The notes: generated by a model from the letters alone, not told the origin. Shown: positions 9,247-17,663, counted from the first letter of the stretch. The stretch: DNA of 64,000 nucleotides from Chthoniobacter flavus (GCA_945878135.1 CAMDUL010000001.1:147670-211669), one strand, 5' to 3'. Program-made: numbers and translations.

Positions 9247-9909
9247 TCACGGGCTGCGGCGCACTGCCAATTGGCGCGCGGCGCGGGCGTTCGATTCGAT
9301 GGCCGGCCAGTCGCGGGCCTTGATGGCCTCGCGCGGCGCGATCCATGAACCGCCGATGGCCGCGATGAGCGGATCGGCAAGATAACCGGCCGCATTGAGC
9401 GCGGTCAGACCGCCCAATGGGATGTAGCGCAGACCGAGGTGCGCGTAGGGCGCGGCCATGGCGCGCAAGTAAGGCAGACCGCCGAGTTGCTCGGCGGGGA
9501 AAAATTTCAGCAGCTGTGCGCCATGCTCCAGCGCCGTCTCGATATCGCTCGGCGTGGCGATGCCCGGACCGAAAGAAAAGCCCGCCTCGCGCGCCGAAGC
9601 CAGCAGCCGCGGATTGCAACCGGGCGAAACACCGAAGGCCGCCCCGGCCTCCCGCGCGGCCTGAAGCTGCTCGAGCGTCAAAATCGTGCCGATCCCCGCG
9701 GTCATCCCCGGCACATCGCGCCGGATGGCCCGCAGCGCGTCGAGCGCGGCGGGCGTGCGCAGGGTCAACTCCATCACTTCGATTCCACCAGCGAGCAAAG
9801 CCCGGGCCAAAGGAGTGGCATCGTTGGCGTCGTCGACAACCAGCACCGCAACGACCCCGGCAGCAGCAATTTTGTCGGCCAAAGTCTGATTGAAAAGCGG
9901 CTGGCTCAT
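9247..9909 (-). CDS. eda: KDPG aldolase (2-dehydro-3-deoxyphosphogluconate aldolase)
   Basis: Cleaves 2-keto-3-deoxy-6-phosphogluconate to pyruvate and glyceraldehyde 3-phosphate, the last step of the Entner-Doudoroff and uronate pathways. The 220 residues show the general acid/base Glu region (GGIEVMELTLRT), the phosphate/substrate loop (AGIGTILTLEQL, GVSPGCNPRL) and the Schiff-base Lys in LLKFFPAEQLGG, followed by IPLGGL. Length and motif order are standard. It lies between kdgK (6 bp) and the TIM-barrel isomerase (5 bp) in one operon. Confidence 0.93.
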   Translation of the reverse strand: MSQPLFNQTLADKIAAAGVVAVLVVDDANDATPLARALLAGGIEVMELTLRTPAALDALRAIRRDVPGMTAGIGTILTLEQLQAAREAGAAFGVSPGCNPRLLASAREAGFSFGPGIATPSDIETALEHGAQLLKFFPAEQLGGLPYLRAMAAPYAHLGLRYIPLGGLTALNAAGYLADPLIAAIGGSWIAPREAIKARDWPAIESNARAARQLAVRRSP

Positions 9910-9915
9910 GGTGGT

Positions 9916-11016
9916 TCAACGTTCGACGCGCGCCCCGCCGCCGCCCGCGAGCTTCTTCACTTCGGCCAGTGACACCATCGAGGTGTCGCCGGGTGTGGTC
10001 ATGGCCAGCGCACCGTGCGCCGCTCCGTAATCGACCGCGGTCTGCGGATCGGCCCCGGAGAGAAAACCATAGATCAAACCGGAGGCGAAACTGTCCCCGC
10101 CGCCCACGCGGTCCATGATCTCGAGAGCCGGACGGTGTTTCGCTTCGTAAAATTTGCCGCCCGCCCAGCAAATTGCGCCCCAGTCGTTGACCGTGGCACT
10201 GCGCACCGCGCGCAGCGTCGTGGCCACCGCTGTGAAATTCGGATACTCCGCGACGGCCCGCGTGATCATTTTCTTGAAGCTATCGACCTCGAGGTTCGTC
10301 AGATTGTCGTCGGCACCTTCGACCTCGAGTCCGAGGCACGCGGTGAAATCCTCCTCGTTGCCGATCATCACATCGACATGGCGGGCGACGCGGCGGTTGA
10401 CCTCGCGGGCTTTGTCCTGTCCGCCGATCGATTTCCAGAGCGATGGACGGTAATTGAGATCGTACGACACCACCACGCCGTGCTCGCGCGCTTTGGCCGT
10501 TGCCTCGACCACCAGTTCGGCGGTGGTCTCGCTCAAGGCCGCGAAGATCCCGCCGGTGTGGAACCAGCGCGTGCCGAGACGGCCGAAAATCTCGTCCCAG
10601 TCGAAATCGCCGGGCTTGAGTTGCGACGCGGCGGCGAGTCCGCGGTCGGACACGCCGACCGCCCCGCGCACGCCGAAACCGCGCTCGGTGAAATTCAGCC
10701 CGTTGCGCACCGTGCGGCCGATGCCGTCATAGGGCACCCACTTGACCAGTGACAAGTCGACCCCGCCCTGCAGGATGAAATCCTCGAGCAAACGCCCGAT
10801 GTCATTGTCGGCGAAGGCGGAGACGAGAGCGGTGCGCTGGCCGAAGCAGCGACGCAATCCGCGCGCCACATTGTATTCCCCCCCACCCTCCCACGCGCGG
10901 AACTGCCGGGCCGTGCGGATGCGGCCCTCGCCCGGATCGAGACGGAGCATGACCTCGCCGAGGGAGATCTCGTCGAAGCGGACCCCGGCAGCCGGACGCA
11001 GATCGAACAAACTCAC
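9916..11016 (-). CDS. kdgK: 2-keto-3-deoxygluconate kinase (PfkB family)
   Basis: Phosphorylates KDG to KDPG. A PfkB-family kinase of 366 residues: early substrate motif GEVMLRLDPGEGRIRTA, GGGEYNVARGL (ribokinase signature 1 region), and the C-terminal signature DRVGGGDSFASGLIYG with catalytic Asp and anion hole. It is longer than many KdgK (about 310-340) and has an insertion around residues 215-250. Calling KDG the substrate rests mainly on position directly upstream of eda and within a uronate operon; another 2-keto sugar acid is possible. It starts 12 bp after the oxidoreductase stop. Confidence 0.85.
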   Translation of the reverse strand: MSLFDLRPAAGVRFDEISLGEVMLRLDPGEGRIRTARQFRAWEGGGEYNVARGLRRCFGQRTALVSAFADNDIGRLLEDFILQGGVDLSLVKWVPYDGIGRTVRNGLNFTERGFGVRGAVGVSDRGLAAASQLKPGDFDWDEIFGRLGTRWFHTGGIFAALSETTAELVVEATAKAREHGVVVSYDLNYRPSLWKSIGGQDKAREVNRRVARHVDVMIGNEEDFTACLGLEVEGADDNLTNLEVDSFKKMITRAVAEYPNFTAVATTLRAVRSATVNDWGAICWAGGKFYEAKHRPALEIMDRVGGGDSFASGLIYGFLSGADPQTAVDYGAAHGALAMTTPGDTSMVSLAEVKKLAGGGGARVER

Positions 11017-11028
11017 GTCGGGAGGTTC

Positions 11029-12177
11029 CTACTTCAGCGCGGGAACATCAAGCCAGCGGCGCTCGGACCAGGATTGCAAACCGAGTTCGGCCAACTGCAC
11101 GCCCTTGGCCCCCTCGCGCAGCGACCACGGGAACGGCTCGTCTTTGACCACGTGGCGCAGGAAAAGCTCCCACTCCACTTTGAAAGCATTGTCGAAAACA
11201 TCGTTGGTCGGTTGGGTGATCCAGCCGTCCTTGTAGTCGACGGGGCTGTCCATGTCCGGATTCCACACGCAGCGCGGCGTGGCCGAAGCGTGCTGCACCG
11301 TGCAATTGCGCAGGCCGGCCACTGCCGAACCTTCCGTCCCGTCGACCTGCAGCGTGAGCAGGTCGTCGCGCTTCACGCGCACACTCCAAGACGAATTGAA
11401 GTGGCAGATGACACCGTTGGTCAATTCGAACGTGGCATAAGCCGAATCGTCCGCCGTGCACTGGTAGGGCTTGCCTCTCTCGTCCCAACGCCGCGGGATG
11501 TGCGTGGCCCCGAGACAGCTGAGCGACTTGATCTCCCCGAAGAGATTCTGGATGACGTATTGCCAGTGGCACAGCATGTCGACGATGATGCCGCCGTCGT
11601 CTTCCTTGCGGTAGTTCCACGACGGACGCTGCAACTTCTCGTGCTCGCCGGTAAAAACCCAGTAGCCGAACTCTCCGCGCACGGAGAGGATCCGGCCGAA
11701 GAAGCCGGTGTCGACGAGGTATTTCAGCTTGAGCAGCCCCGGGAGCCAGAGCTTGTCCTGCACCACGCCGTTTTTGAGCCCGGCCTCCTCGACCTCCCGC
11801 GCCAAGGCGAGGGCTTCCGCCGAGGTGGTGGCGGTCGGCTTCTCGCAATAAATGTGCTTCCCGGCGGCGATCGCCTTGCGCACGCCGACCGGACGCTGAC
11901 CGGTCAGCGTGGCGTCGAAATAAATGATGTTGTGCTTGTCCTTGAGCGCCGCATCGAGATCCGTCGTGTAGCGCTTGACGCCCGTGCGCGCGGCCAACGC
12001 GGCGAGCTTGGCTTCGCTCCGCCCGACCAGGATCGGATCGGGCATGATGACTTCGTCGTCGCTGATTTTCACGCCGCCCTGGTCGATGATGGCCTTGATC
12101 GAACGGATCAGGTGCTGGTTGGTCCCCATGCGCCCGGTCACGCCGTTCATGATGATTCCCACGCTGTGTGTTTTCAT
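11029..12177 (-). CDS. Gfo/Idh/MocA family oxidoreductase
   Basis: A 382-residue NAD(P)-dependent sugar or inositol dehydrogenase. N-terminal Rossmann: VGIIMNGVTGRMG, with the conserved AAGKHIYCEKP motif (Lys of EKP in the active site) at about residues 108-118. DDGGIIVDMLCHWQYVIQ is the C-terminal alpha/beta domain His motif. The glycine motif is slightly unusual (NGVTGRMG instead of GxGxxG). It belongs to the uronate operon, downstream of an AT-rich spacer; it probably oxidises or epimerises a side-chain sugar released with the uronates, but the substrate is not defined. Confidence 0.86.
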   Translation of the reverse strand: MKTHSVGIIMNGVTGRMGTNQHLIRSIKAIIDQGGVKISDDEVIMPDPILVGRSEAKLAALAARTGVKRYTTDLDAALKDKHNIIYFDATLTGQRPVGVRKAIAAGKHIYCEKPTATTSAEALALAREVEEAGLKNGVVQDKLWLPGLLKLKYLVDTGFFGRILSVRGEFGYWVFTGEHEKLQRPSWNYRKEDDGGIIVDMLCHWQYVIQNLFGEIKSLSCLGATHIPRRWDERGKPYQCTADDSAYATFELTNGVICHFNSSWSVRVKRDDLLTLQVDGTEGSAVAGLRNCTVQHASATPRCVWNPDMDSPVDYKDGWITQPTNDVFDNAFKVEWELFLRHVVKDEPFPWSLREGAKGVQLAELGLQSWSERRWLDVPALK

Positions 12178-12245
12178 AAGTTTTAATTTTGTAGGTCTTA
12201 AGCGAAGAGCTGGAGCGAAGTTTGCATTTCTTAAAACTTACAAAC
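12178..12245 (-). promoter_or_regulatory. AT-rich spacer inside the uronate operon
   Basis: A 68-bp gap between the cupin stop and the oxidoreductase start. Read on the minus strand it contains TAAGTTT twice in a row (TTAAGTTTGTAAGTTTTAAG) and later ACAAAATTAAAACTT just before the ATG. Its base composition is far from the flanking genes. It may hold an internal promoter, an RNA-processing site or a translation-enhancing leader. No convincing -35/-10 pair was found. Confidence 0.3.
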
Positions 12246-12704
12246 TTAATTCTTTAAACTTTCCGGCTTAACCGTGCATTGCGGCTGCGCCCCCTCGGGC
12301 AGCGCTGGCACGTCAACACCGGCGACCGGCAAAGTCCCGGCCAGCTCCTGCTTCCAGTGCGCCACGTCGCCGGCCGGACCGTAGACATAGATCATGCGCA
12401 TCGGGGTGGAGCCGGTGTTGGTCAGTTGATGGAAAATACCCGACGGAATGTAAGCGGCTTGACCGGCTTTGATCGCGCGACGCTCTTCGCCGAGGCACAT
12501 CTCCCCCTCGCCTTCGACGATGAAATAAATCTCCTCCTGATCCTGGTTATGCCAAGGGACCTGCCCGCCGTTCGGCTCGAGCGTGACATGGCCCATGGCG
12601 AAGTTGGTCGCCTGGATCGGGGACATCCCCCCGACGAGGTTCTGCGTGCGGCGCCGCGCGGGATACGTGCGGCCTTCGATCTTGGCGAGGTCGGCGATGA
12701 TCAT
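12246..12704 (-). CDS. Single-domain cupin, candidate KdgF-like unsaturated-uronate converting enzyme
   Basis: A 152-residue cupin. Cupin motif 1 appears as GGQVPWHNQDQEEIYFIVEG, with His-x-Gln where His-x-His is usual, and motif 2 as AAYIPSGIFHQLTN, so metal ligands would be His, Gln, Glu and His. It is only half the size of KduI (about 280 residues). Small cupins of the KdgF type convert the unsaturated monosaccharide released by GH88/GH105 enzymes into its open keto form, and this gene overlaps the GH88 gene by four bases. A KdgF-like role is thus a good working guess, not shown by sequence alone. Confidence 0.75.
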   Translation of the reverse strand: MIIADLAKIEGRTYPARRRTQNLVGGMSPIQATNFAMGHVTLEPNGGQVPWHNQDQEEIYFIVEGEGEMCLGEERRAIKAGQAAYIPSGIFHQLTNTGSTPMRMIYVYGPAGDVAHWKQELAGTLPVAGVDVPALPEGAQPQCTVKPESLKN

Positions 12705-14077
12705 GAATAGAAGGTCAGATAAGGTCCGCTGCCGGAAAGACGCAGGAGATACAGGGCCAGTTCACGCGCGTGGTAATCGCCCCACATCGCCGCCTCGCCG
12801 CACGGCACCTTGCGTCCGGATGGAATGTGATCCCATCCGTTCGGACGGTGGTAAACCGTGTGCAAGAGCAATCCCTCGTGGTGGGGATCGCTGCTCAGGT
12901 AAGGCTCGGCGAAAAGTGTCCTGGCTGTGGTGAGACCCGCCGCCGTGTATTTACGACCGGATTCCGCATCGCCGTGGGTTTCCAGCCAACGCCCGAGACG
13001 CAAGAGACCCTGCGCGGAAATGGCCGCGGCGGAACTGTCAACCGGTTCGTACTCGTTGAACGGCTCGGCCGGACGATCGAGGTAATTCCCCATCCCGGCC
13101 AAGCCCGGCGCACCCGTGTCCCAGTAAGGAATACCGTCGGTCGGCGTGTGTTCCAGGTAGAAATCGGCCGCCGCTTTGGCCGTCTCGAGGAAACGCGCCA
13201 GGACGGCGTCTTTGCCGCCGTAAAGTGCGAATTCCTCCGCCGGCAGAGTCTCGAGAAATTCGAGTTGCTCGGGGTAGCCGCACAGCACCCACGCATGCCC
13301 GCGCGTCCACGTGGTGAAAGGCGAGTAGCCCTGCTGCGAACTCGGACACCGATAGTTGCCGTCATTGGTGTTGAACACCGACTCATGCACCACACGCCCC
13401 CGGACGTCGTAGATGTCGCGCTCTTTGCCGAAATACACATTGTAGCGCGAAGTAGTGTCCGCGTGCTGGATGATGCGTCCGAGCAACGACACGGCCTTGT
13501 CATTCTCCCCCATCAACCGGTGACCGAGCAAATGCGCCACGGCCAAAGCGCGCATGGTGCGGATCGTATCGGAAAACAGGGAATGCGGTCCGTTGAAGGA
13601 ATAAACATACCCGAGTTCCGGCGTGAGCTGCGTCCAGCGCGCCGCCTGCACCGCGCCGCTGGCCTTGAGCGCGAGATCGTAGAAATGACCCTCCCAGGCA
13701 TCCGCCGGCAAGCGCCCCTCGCGGAGCAGACGCCTCAGGTTGCCGTAGGTGCTCACATTGTTGAACCCGTGGTCGTGCACGCCGATGTGCGTGACGTGCG
13801 GGGCCATCAACTTGAGCGTCCCCTCCCGCCCGATGCGCAGCATCTCCTCGTCGCCGGTGGCGTCGAACTGCAGAATGGCCGCGCCGAACTGGAAACCCTG
13901 CGTCCACTCCGTCCAACCGCGCGAGGTATAGCGCCCGTCGATCGTGAAAACCGGGGTGCCGTCCGCGTCTTTCCACCGCTCCTGTAGCGCGCGGATCTTC
14001 GGGGCGGACGCGGCGAAGACATCGCGGGCAGGTTTTTCCAGGCTCTGCGCCGTGAGGGTCGGGTCGATCTTGATCAT
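12701..14077 (-). CDS. Glycoside hydrolase family 88-type unsaturated glucuronyl hydrolase
   Basis: A 458-residue (alpha/alpha)6-barrel protein expected to remove the unsaturated uronate from lyase-made oligosaccharides by vinyl-ether hydration. Family-like blocks: WTEWTQGFQFGAAIL, THIGVHDHGFNN (first catalytic Asp region), SDTIRTMRALAVAH (second Asp region), QGYSPFTTWTRGHAW, GIPYWDTGAPG and EPVDSSAAAISAQGLLRL. There is no signal peptide, so it works in the cytosol on imported disaccharides. It is longer than typical UGLs (about 370-400). Gene order GH88-cupin-KDG kinase-aldolase supports the assignment. Confidence 0.82.
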   Translation of the reverse strand: MIKIDPTLTAQSLEKPARDVFAASAPKIRALQERWKDADGTPVFTIDGRYTSRGWTEWTQGFQFGAAILQFDATGDEEMLRIGREGTLKLMAPHVTHIGVHDHGFNNVSTYGNLRRLLREGRLPADAWEGHFYDLALKASGAVQAARWTQLTPELGYVYSFNGPHSLFSDTIRTMRALAVAHLLGHRLMGENDKAVSLLGRIIQHADTTSRYNVYFGKERDIYDVRGRVVHESVFNTNDGNYRCPSSQQGYSPFTTWTRGHAWVLCGYPEQLEFLETLPAEEFALYGGKDAVLARFLETAKAAADFYLEHTPTDGIPYWDTGAPGLAGMGNYLDRPAEPFNEYEPVDSSAAAISAQGLLRLGRWLETHGDAESGRKYTAAGLTTARTLFAEPYLSSDPHHEGLLLHTVYHRPNGWDHIPSGRKVPCGEAAMWGDYHARELALYLLRLSGSGPYLTFYS

Positions 14078-14092
14078 AGAAAACTTCCGGTA

Positions 14093-14881
14093 TCAGAGGC
14101 GCCGCAGTTGGAATCCGCCATCCACGTCGATCACGCTCCCCGTGCTGAAGGGGAAGTCGCCGCGGCACAGCGCGGCCACGGACAATCCGACATCCTCCGG
14201 CGTGCCCCAGCGCTGCTGCGGGACCAGGCCCTCGGCGATCAGCTTGTCGTATTTGCCGGTCACCCCCGCGGTCATGTCGGTCTTCATGATCCCCGGGCGC
14301 ACCTCGTAGACTTGCACGCCTTCGGAGGCGAGGCGGACGGACCACAATTGCGCAGCCATGGCGAGGCCGGCCTTGGCGATGCAGTATTCGCCGCGGTTCA
14401 CCGAGGCGGTGTGGACGGAAATCGAGGTGACGAAAACAAGTTTGTATCCCCCGGGGAGCAGCGACTGGCCGGGATGGGCCAGCCACCACCGGGCCGCGAG
14501 CTGGCTGAGGAAATACGGGCCGCGCAAGTTGACCGCGATGACCTCGTCGAAATTTTCTTCATCCGCCTCCGTGATATCGGCCCGCACCTTCGGAGCGATG
14601 CCCGCATTGTTGACCAGTCCGTCGAGACGGCCGAACTCGCCGAGCACCGCGTCGATCATGGCCCGACGCTCGGTCGCCGATGACAATTGGGCGGACACGG
14701 GAAAGAATCTCTGGTCCGCCTCCCGCGCGGCCCCGCGGCAAAGCTCAACCGCTTCATCGGCCGCCGCGCGGTTGCTCGCGTAGTGGACCGCGACATCGTA
14801 ACCCTCCTTGGCCAGGGAGATCGCGACCCCGCGGCCGAGGCCGCGGCTCGCGCCGGTGACGAGGATAACAGGTCGTGGCAT
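14093..14881 (-). CDS. SDR-family oxidoreductase, first gene of the uronate operon
   Basis: A 262-residue classical short-chain dehydrogenase: TGASRGLGRGVA at residues 10-21 (NAD(P) binding), NNAGIAP, catalytic Ser in FVTSISVHTAS, YCIAKAG as YxxxK and a C-terminal GSVIDVDGGFQ. In uronate pathways an SDR (KduD type) reduces 2,5-diketo-3-deoxygluconate to KDG, which would fill the gap between the cupin and KDG kinase here. Sequence alone would also fit a 3-oxoacyl-ACP reductase relative. The true start is the ATG at 14881; the track ORF extends into the divergent AraC promoter. Confidence 0.82.
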   Translation of the reverse strand: MPRPVILVTGASRGLGRGVAISLAKEGYDVAVHYASNRAAADEAVELCRGAAREADQRFFPVSAQLSSATERRAMIDAVLGEFGRLDGLVNNAGIAPKVRADITEADEENFDEVIAVNLRGPYFLSQLAARWWLAHPGQSLLPGGYKLVFVTSISVHTASVNRGEYCIAKAGLAMAAQLWSVRLASEGVQVYEVRPGIMKTDMTAGVTGKYDKLIAEGLVPQQRWGTPEDVGLSVAALCRGDFPFSTGSVIDVDGGFQLRRL

Positions 14882-14922
14882 AATCAGACCCTGCGCCGAA
14901 AACTCGACCGGAGCCATGGGCG

Positions 14923-14956
14923 AAAACGCTTTATTCCGCACAAAAACGACTTTATT
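14923..14956. promoter_or_regulatory. Direct-repeat operator candidate for the AraC-type regulator
   Basis: Two direct repeats lie in the 85-bp region between the SDR gene and the AraC gene: AAAACGCTTTATT (14923-14935) and AAAACGACTTTATT (14943-14956). Their starts are 20 bp apart, near two helical turns, the usual arrangement of half-sites bound by an AraC-family dimer. They lie 42-75 bp upstream of the SDR start and just upstream of the regulator start. Distal placement allows control of both genes. Not tested against other sites. Confidence 0.5.
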
Positions 14957-14966
14957 TATTGTGCTG

Positions 14967-15782
14967 ATGCCGAAAGCTCTGTCCGCCCCCGTGGCGCCCA
15001 TTGTCCTGCGCCGCCTCCGGTTGCGCTGCGGGGACTGGTCGGTGCGCGCCCTGCGGGTCAACCGCCATCTGCAACCTTTCGAGCGTTACGCGCCGCACCG
15101 GCACCCGCACGGCCAACTGCTGCTCTACCTGCGCGGCCGCGGCGAGCAGCGCGTCGGACGGCAACGCTACCCCGCCGGGCCCGGCACGGTCTTTTTCATC
15201 CCGCCCGGACGGATCCATGAATTCCGCGAGCAGGCACCGCGCCGCGCCATCTGCCTGGTGGCCGACCTCGGCGGCGCCGCGCCGAAGCGCAGCGGCTTCC
15301 GCCGCGGACACCTCTCCGCCGAGTCCCTCGCCTCCGTGCGGCAGCAGGTCGCGGCCTTGTCTGCGGAGAACGGCCGCCATCTCGACCTGACCGCCGGCGG
15401 GGCCGCCCTGCTTATCCTCGACGCCTGCCGCCGCGCTTGCGCCGGCGAATCATCCGGCCCGCGAGCCGGTTCGGCCATCCTCGGCCGGCTGCAACGGGCA
15501 TGGCGGAGCAGTGAGGACGGACATTGGCCGCGACCGGGTGAGCTGGCGCGGCGCACCGGTCTGCAAAAGGACTATCTCAACCGCCTGGTGCGGCGCGCCT
15601 GCGGCTTGACCCTCGGGCAATGGCGCGACCGCGAACTGCTCCGCGTCGCGGAAAATGAACTCAAACGCGGCGTTCGCGTCGGTGCGGTTTCCGCGTCCCT
15701 CGGCTTCAGCGACCCGAGCTACTTCGCCCGCTGGTTCCGCAAACAGACCGGCCTGCCGCCCTCGCACTGGTCTCCCTCCTGA
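14967..15782 (+). CDS. AraC-family transcriptional regulator with N-terminal cupin sensor
   Basis: A 271-residue regulator. Residues about 20-100 form an AraC-type cupin (PHRHPHGQLLLYLRGRGEQ, GPGTVFFIPPGRIHEF), which likely senses a sugar or uronate. Residues about 180-270 carry two helix-turn-helices: ELARRTGLQKDYLNRLVRRA and VGAVSASLGFSDPSYFARWF, the second matching the AraC signature. It is divergent from the uronate operon and probably its activator. I start at the ATG at 14967; an in-frame GTG two codons upstream is equally placed. Confidence 0.88.
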   Translation: MPKALSAPVAPIVLRRLRLRCGDWSVRALRVNRHLQPFERYAPHRHPHGQLLLYLRGRGEQRVGRQRYPAGPGTVFFIPPGRIHEFREQAPRRAICLVADLGGAAPKRSGFRRGHLSAESLASVRQQVAALSAENGRHLDLTAGGAALLILDACRRACAGESSGPRAGSAILGRLQRAWRSSEDGHWPRPGELARRTGLQKDYLNRLVRRACGLTLGQWRDRELLRVAENELKRGVRVGAVSASLGFSDPSYFARWFRKQTGLPPSHWSPS

Positions 15783-15790
15783 TATCCCCG

Positions 15791-16540
15791 ATGCCGGATG
15801 TTTCTTCCCCGTGGGTCTGGGCGCTGGCCCTGACCGCCGCCTTCTGCGTTGGCCTGTCCAAGACCGGATTCGGCGGGCTCGGCATCGTCGCCGTCTCCCT
15901 CTTCGCCCAACTGTATCCGGCCAAGGAATCAACCGGCGCACTGCTCCCGCTGCTGATCTTCGCGGACCTTATCGCCGTGTGGTTCTACCGAAGCCATGCC
16001 AACTGGCCGGACCTGGCCAAGCTCCTGCCCGCCACCCTCGCCGGCATCGTCTGCGGGTGGTGGCTCATGCCGCGGATCCCGGACCACGCTTTCATCGTGC
16101 TGCTCGGATGGGTCATTCTCGGACTGACGGTCCTGGCCACCGCGCAACGCCTCCGGCCCTCAATGATGAGCCGCATCGACCATCACCCTTGGCTCGGTCT
16201 CGTCGCCGGTTGGGCCACGGGCGTGACCACCATGCTGGCCAACGCGGCCGGGGCCATTGCCGCGTTCTATTTCCTCGCCCGGCGGATGGACAAAATGACT
16301 TTCGTGGGCACCGCGGCCTGGTTTTTCCTCATCATCAACGTGGCCAAAATCCCTTTCAGCGTGCACCTCGGCCTGCTCACAGCCTCCTCGCTCCGCTTCG
16401 ACGCCCTGCTCCTCCCGGTTGTACTCGCCGGCGCCGTGGCGGGTCGCCTTATCCTGCGCCGCGTTCCGCAACGCGTCTTCGAATGGGTCACCATCGCCCT
16501 GGCCGGTGCGGCGGCGCTGCGGCTCGTTCTCGCCTCTTGA
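15791..16540 (+). CDS. TauE/SafE-family sulfite/organic anion exporter
   Basis: A 249-residue polytopic inner-membrane protein with about eight hydrophobic segments in two inverted halves. The N-terminal FCVGLSKTGFGGLGIVAVSL and central GLVAGWATGVTTMLANAAG are the paired glycine-rich motifs of the TauE/SafE fold. Family members export sulfite, sulfoacetate or related anions, or are of unknown substrate. It begins 8 bp after the AraC gene in the same direction, so it may be read from the same transcript. Confidence 0.87.
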   Translation: MPDVSSPWVWALALTAAFCVGLSKTGFGGLGIVAVSLFAQLYPAKESTGALLPLLIFADLIAVWFYRSHANWPDLAKLLPATLAGIVCGWWLMPRIPDHAFIVLLGWVILGLTVLATAQRLRPSMMSRIDHHPWLGLVAGWATGVTTMLANAAGAIAAFYFLARRMDKMTFVGTAAWFFLIINVAKIPFSVHLGLLTASSLRFDALLLPVVLAGAVAGRLILRRVPQRVFEWVTIALAGAAALRLVLAS

Positions 16541-16568
16541 CGGGAAAAAGCGGGACGGGGAATTAGAC

Positions 16569-17663
16569 GTGGCGTCACTCTCCCCGACCGGCTACCACAA
16601 ATCCGTGCCCCGGCCCCGCCTCATCGCCATCGCCCTGCTTCTGCTCGTCTCCGCCGCAACGGCGTCGACCGCGCCCCCGATGACGGAACTCCTCACGCCG
16701 CCCCCCTCCGACGGACCCTTTGTCGTCCAGACCGGCTTCCAGTTGCTCGACATCAACACGATCGACGACCAGAGCGAGACCTTCTCGTTCACCGGCATCT
16801 TGTCCGTGCAATGGAAAGACGAGCGCCAAGCATTCGACCCGGCGGCCGAGGGTGTTCCGGAAAAATTTTACCAGGGCAATTTCCAATTCAACGAGATCGC
16901 GACCTCTTGGTATCCGGAAATCTCCCTGCTCAACACCTCCGGCCCGTTCGAGAAAGGCGAGCCGCTCCTCCGCATCCGGCCCGACGGCACCAGCATTCTG
17001 GTCACGCCGGTCAGCGCCACAGCGAAGTCCGGACTGCACCTCCGCCGCTATCCCTTCGACCGCCAGACTCTCCGGGCTGTCTTTGCCATGCCGGGCTACA
17101 CGGATTCCGAGGTAGTCATGCAAACCCTGCCGCTGCCGTCTCTCGCTCCCTCGGAAATCCGCGTCCCGCAGTGGGTGCTGACCCGGACGCACGCCCTGAC
17201 CGAGACCGTGCTTCCGACCGCTCCCGGCCTGCCGGGACGCACCTCGGTCTTCGTTTTCGAAACAGAGGTCAAACGGCAGGGCGCTTTTGTCATGCGTTTG
17301 GTCATCGGTCCCCTCCTCCTCGTCGTCATCCTGTCCTGGTCGGTCTTCTGGATGGATCGCGCCTCGGTCGGCGACCGGATGAGCGTGTCCTTCGTCGGCT
17401 TGCTTACCGCCGTCGCCTACCAGATCGTCCTCGGCGACATCCTCCCGCACATTTCCTACCTCACCGCGGTCAACGTCTTCGTCAATATCAGCTTCATGAC
17501 GATGTGCGCCAGTATCGTGGTGAATCTGTTCGTCGGCGAATTCAACCGCGAGGGCCGGGCCGCCGAGGCCGATGCGCTGGATAACCGGTGCAAGAGAATC
17601 TTCCCCATCGTCTATTTTTCGCTCATCGTGGTGACCATCCTGATTTTCACCCTCAAATTCTGA
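16569..17663 (+). CDS. Bacterial pentameric ligand-gated ion channel (Cys-loop receptor relative)
   Basis: A 364-residue membrane protein with receptor architecture. Residues about 16-33 form a signal peptide; 45-235 is the beta-sandwich ligand-binding domain with ATSWYPEISLLN (equivalent of the WxPD loop A motif) and RRYPFDRQTLRA (FPFD core of the Cys loop, but no Cys pair, as in other prokaryotic members). Four membrane helices follow: M1 at 240-260, M2 at 267-288 (pore lining, VGDRMSVSFVGLL), M3 at 296-322 and M4 at 344-362. The GTG at 16569 has a GGACGGGGAA upstream; a GTG at 16605 is an alternative. Ion selectivity and ligand are unknown. Confidence 0.85.
   Translation: MASLSPTGYHKSVPRPRLIAIALLLLVSAATASTAPPMTELLTPPPSDGPFVVQTGFQLLDINTIDDQSETFSFTGILSVQWKDERQAFDPAAEGVPEKFYQGNFQFNEIATSWYPEISLLNTSGPFEKGEPLLRIRPDGTSILVTPVSATAKSGLHLRRYPFDRQTLRAVFAMPGYTDSEVVMQTLPLPSLAPSEIRVPQWVLTRTHALTETVLPTAPGLPGRTSVFVFETEVKRQGAFVMRLVIGPLLLVVILSWSVFWMDRASVGDRMSVSFVGLLTAVAYQIVLGDILPHISYLTAVNVFVNISFMTMCASIVVNLFVGEFNREGRAAEADALDNRCKRIFPIVYFSLIVVTILIFTLKF

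Noticed and set aside
9242-10171. N-terminal part of the 568-aa minus-strand ORF at 8465-10171
   Set aside because: Runs in another frame through eda and kdgK; composition is Arg/Gly-rich as in shadow frames.
12246-12704. Cupin as KduI (5-keto-4-deoxyuronate isomerase)
   Set aside because: Only 152 residues with a single cupin domain; KduI is about 280.
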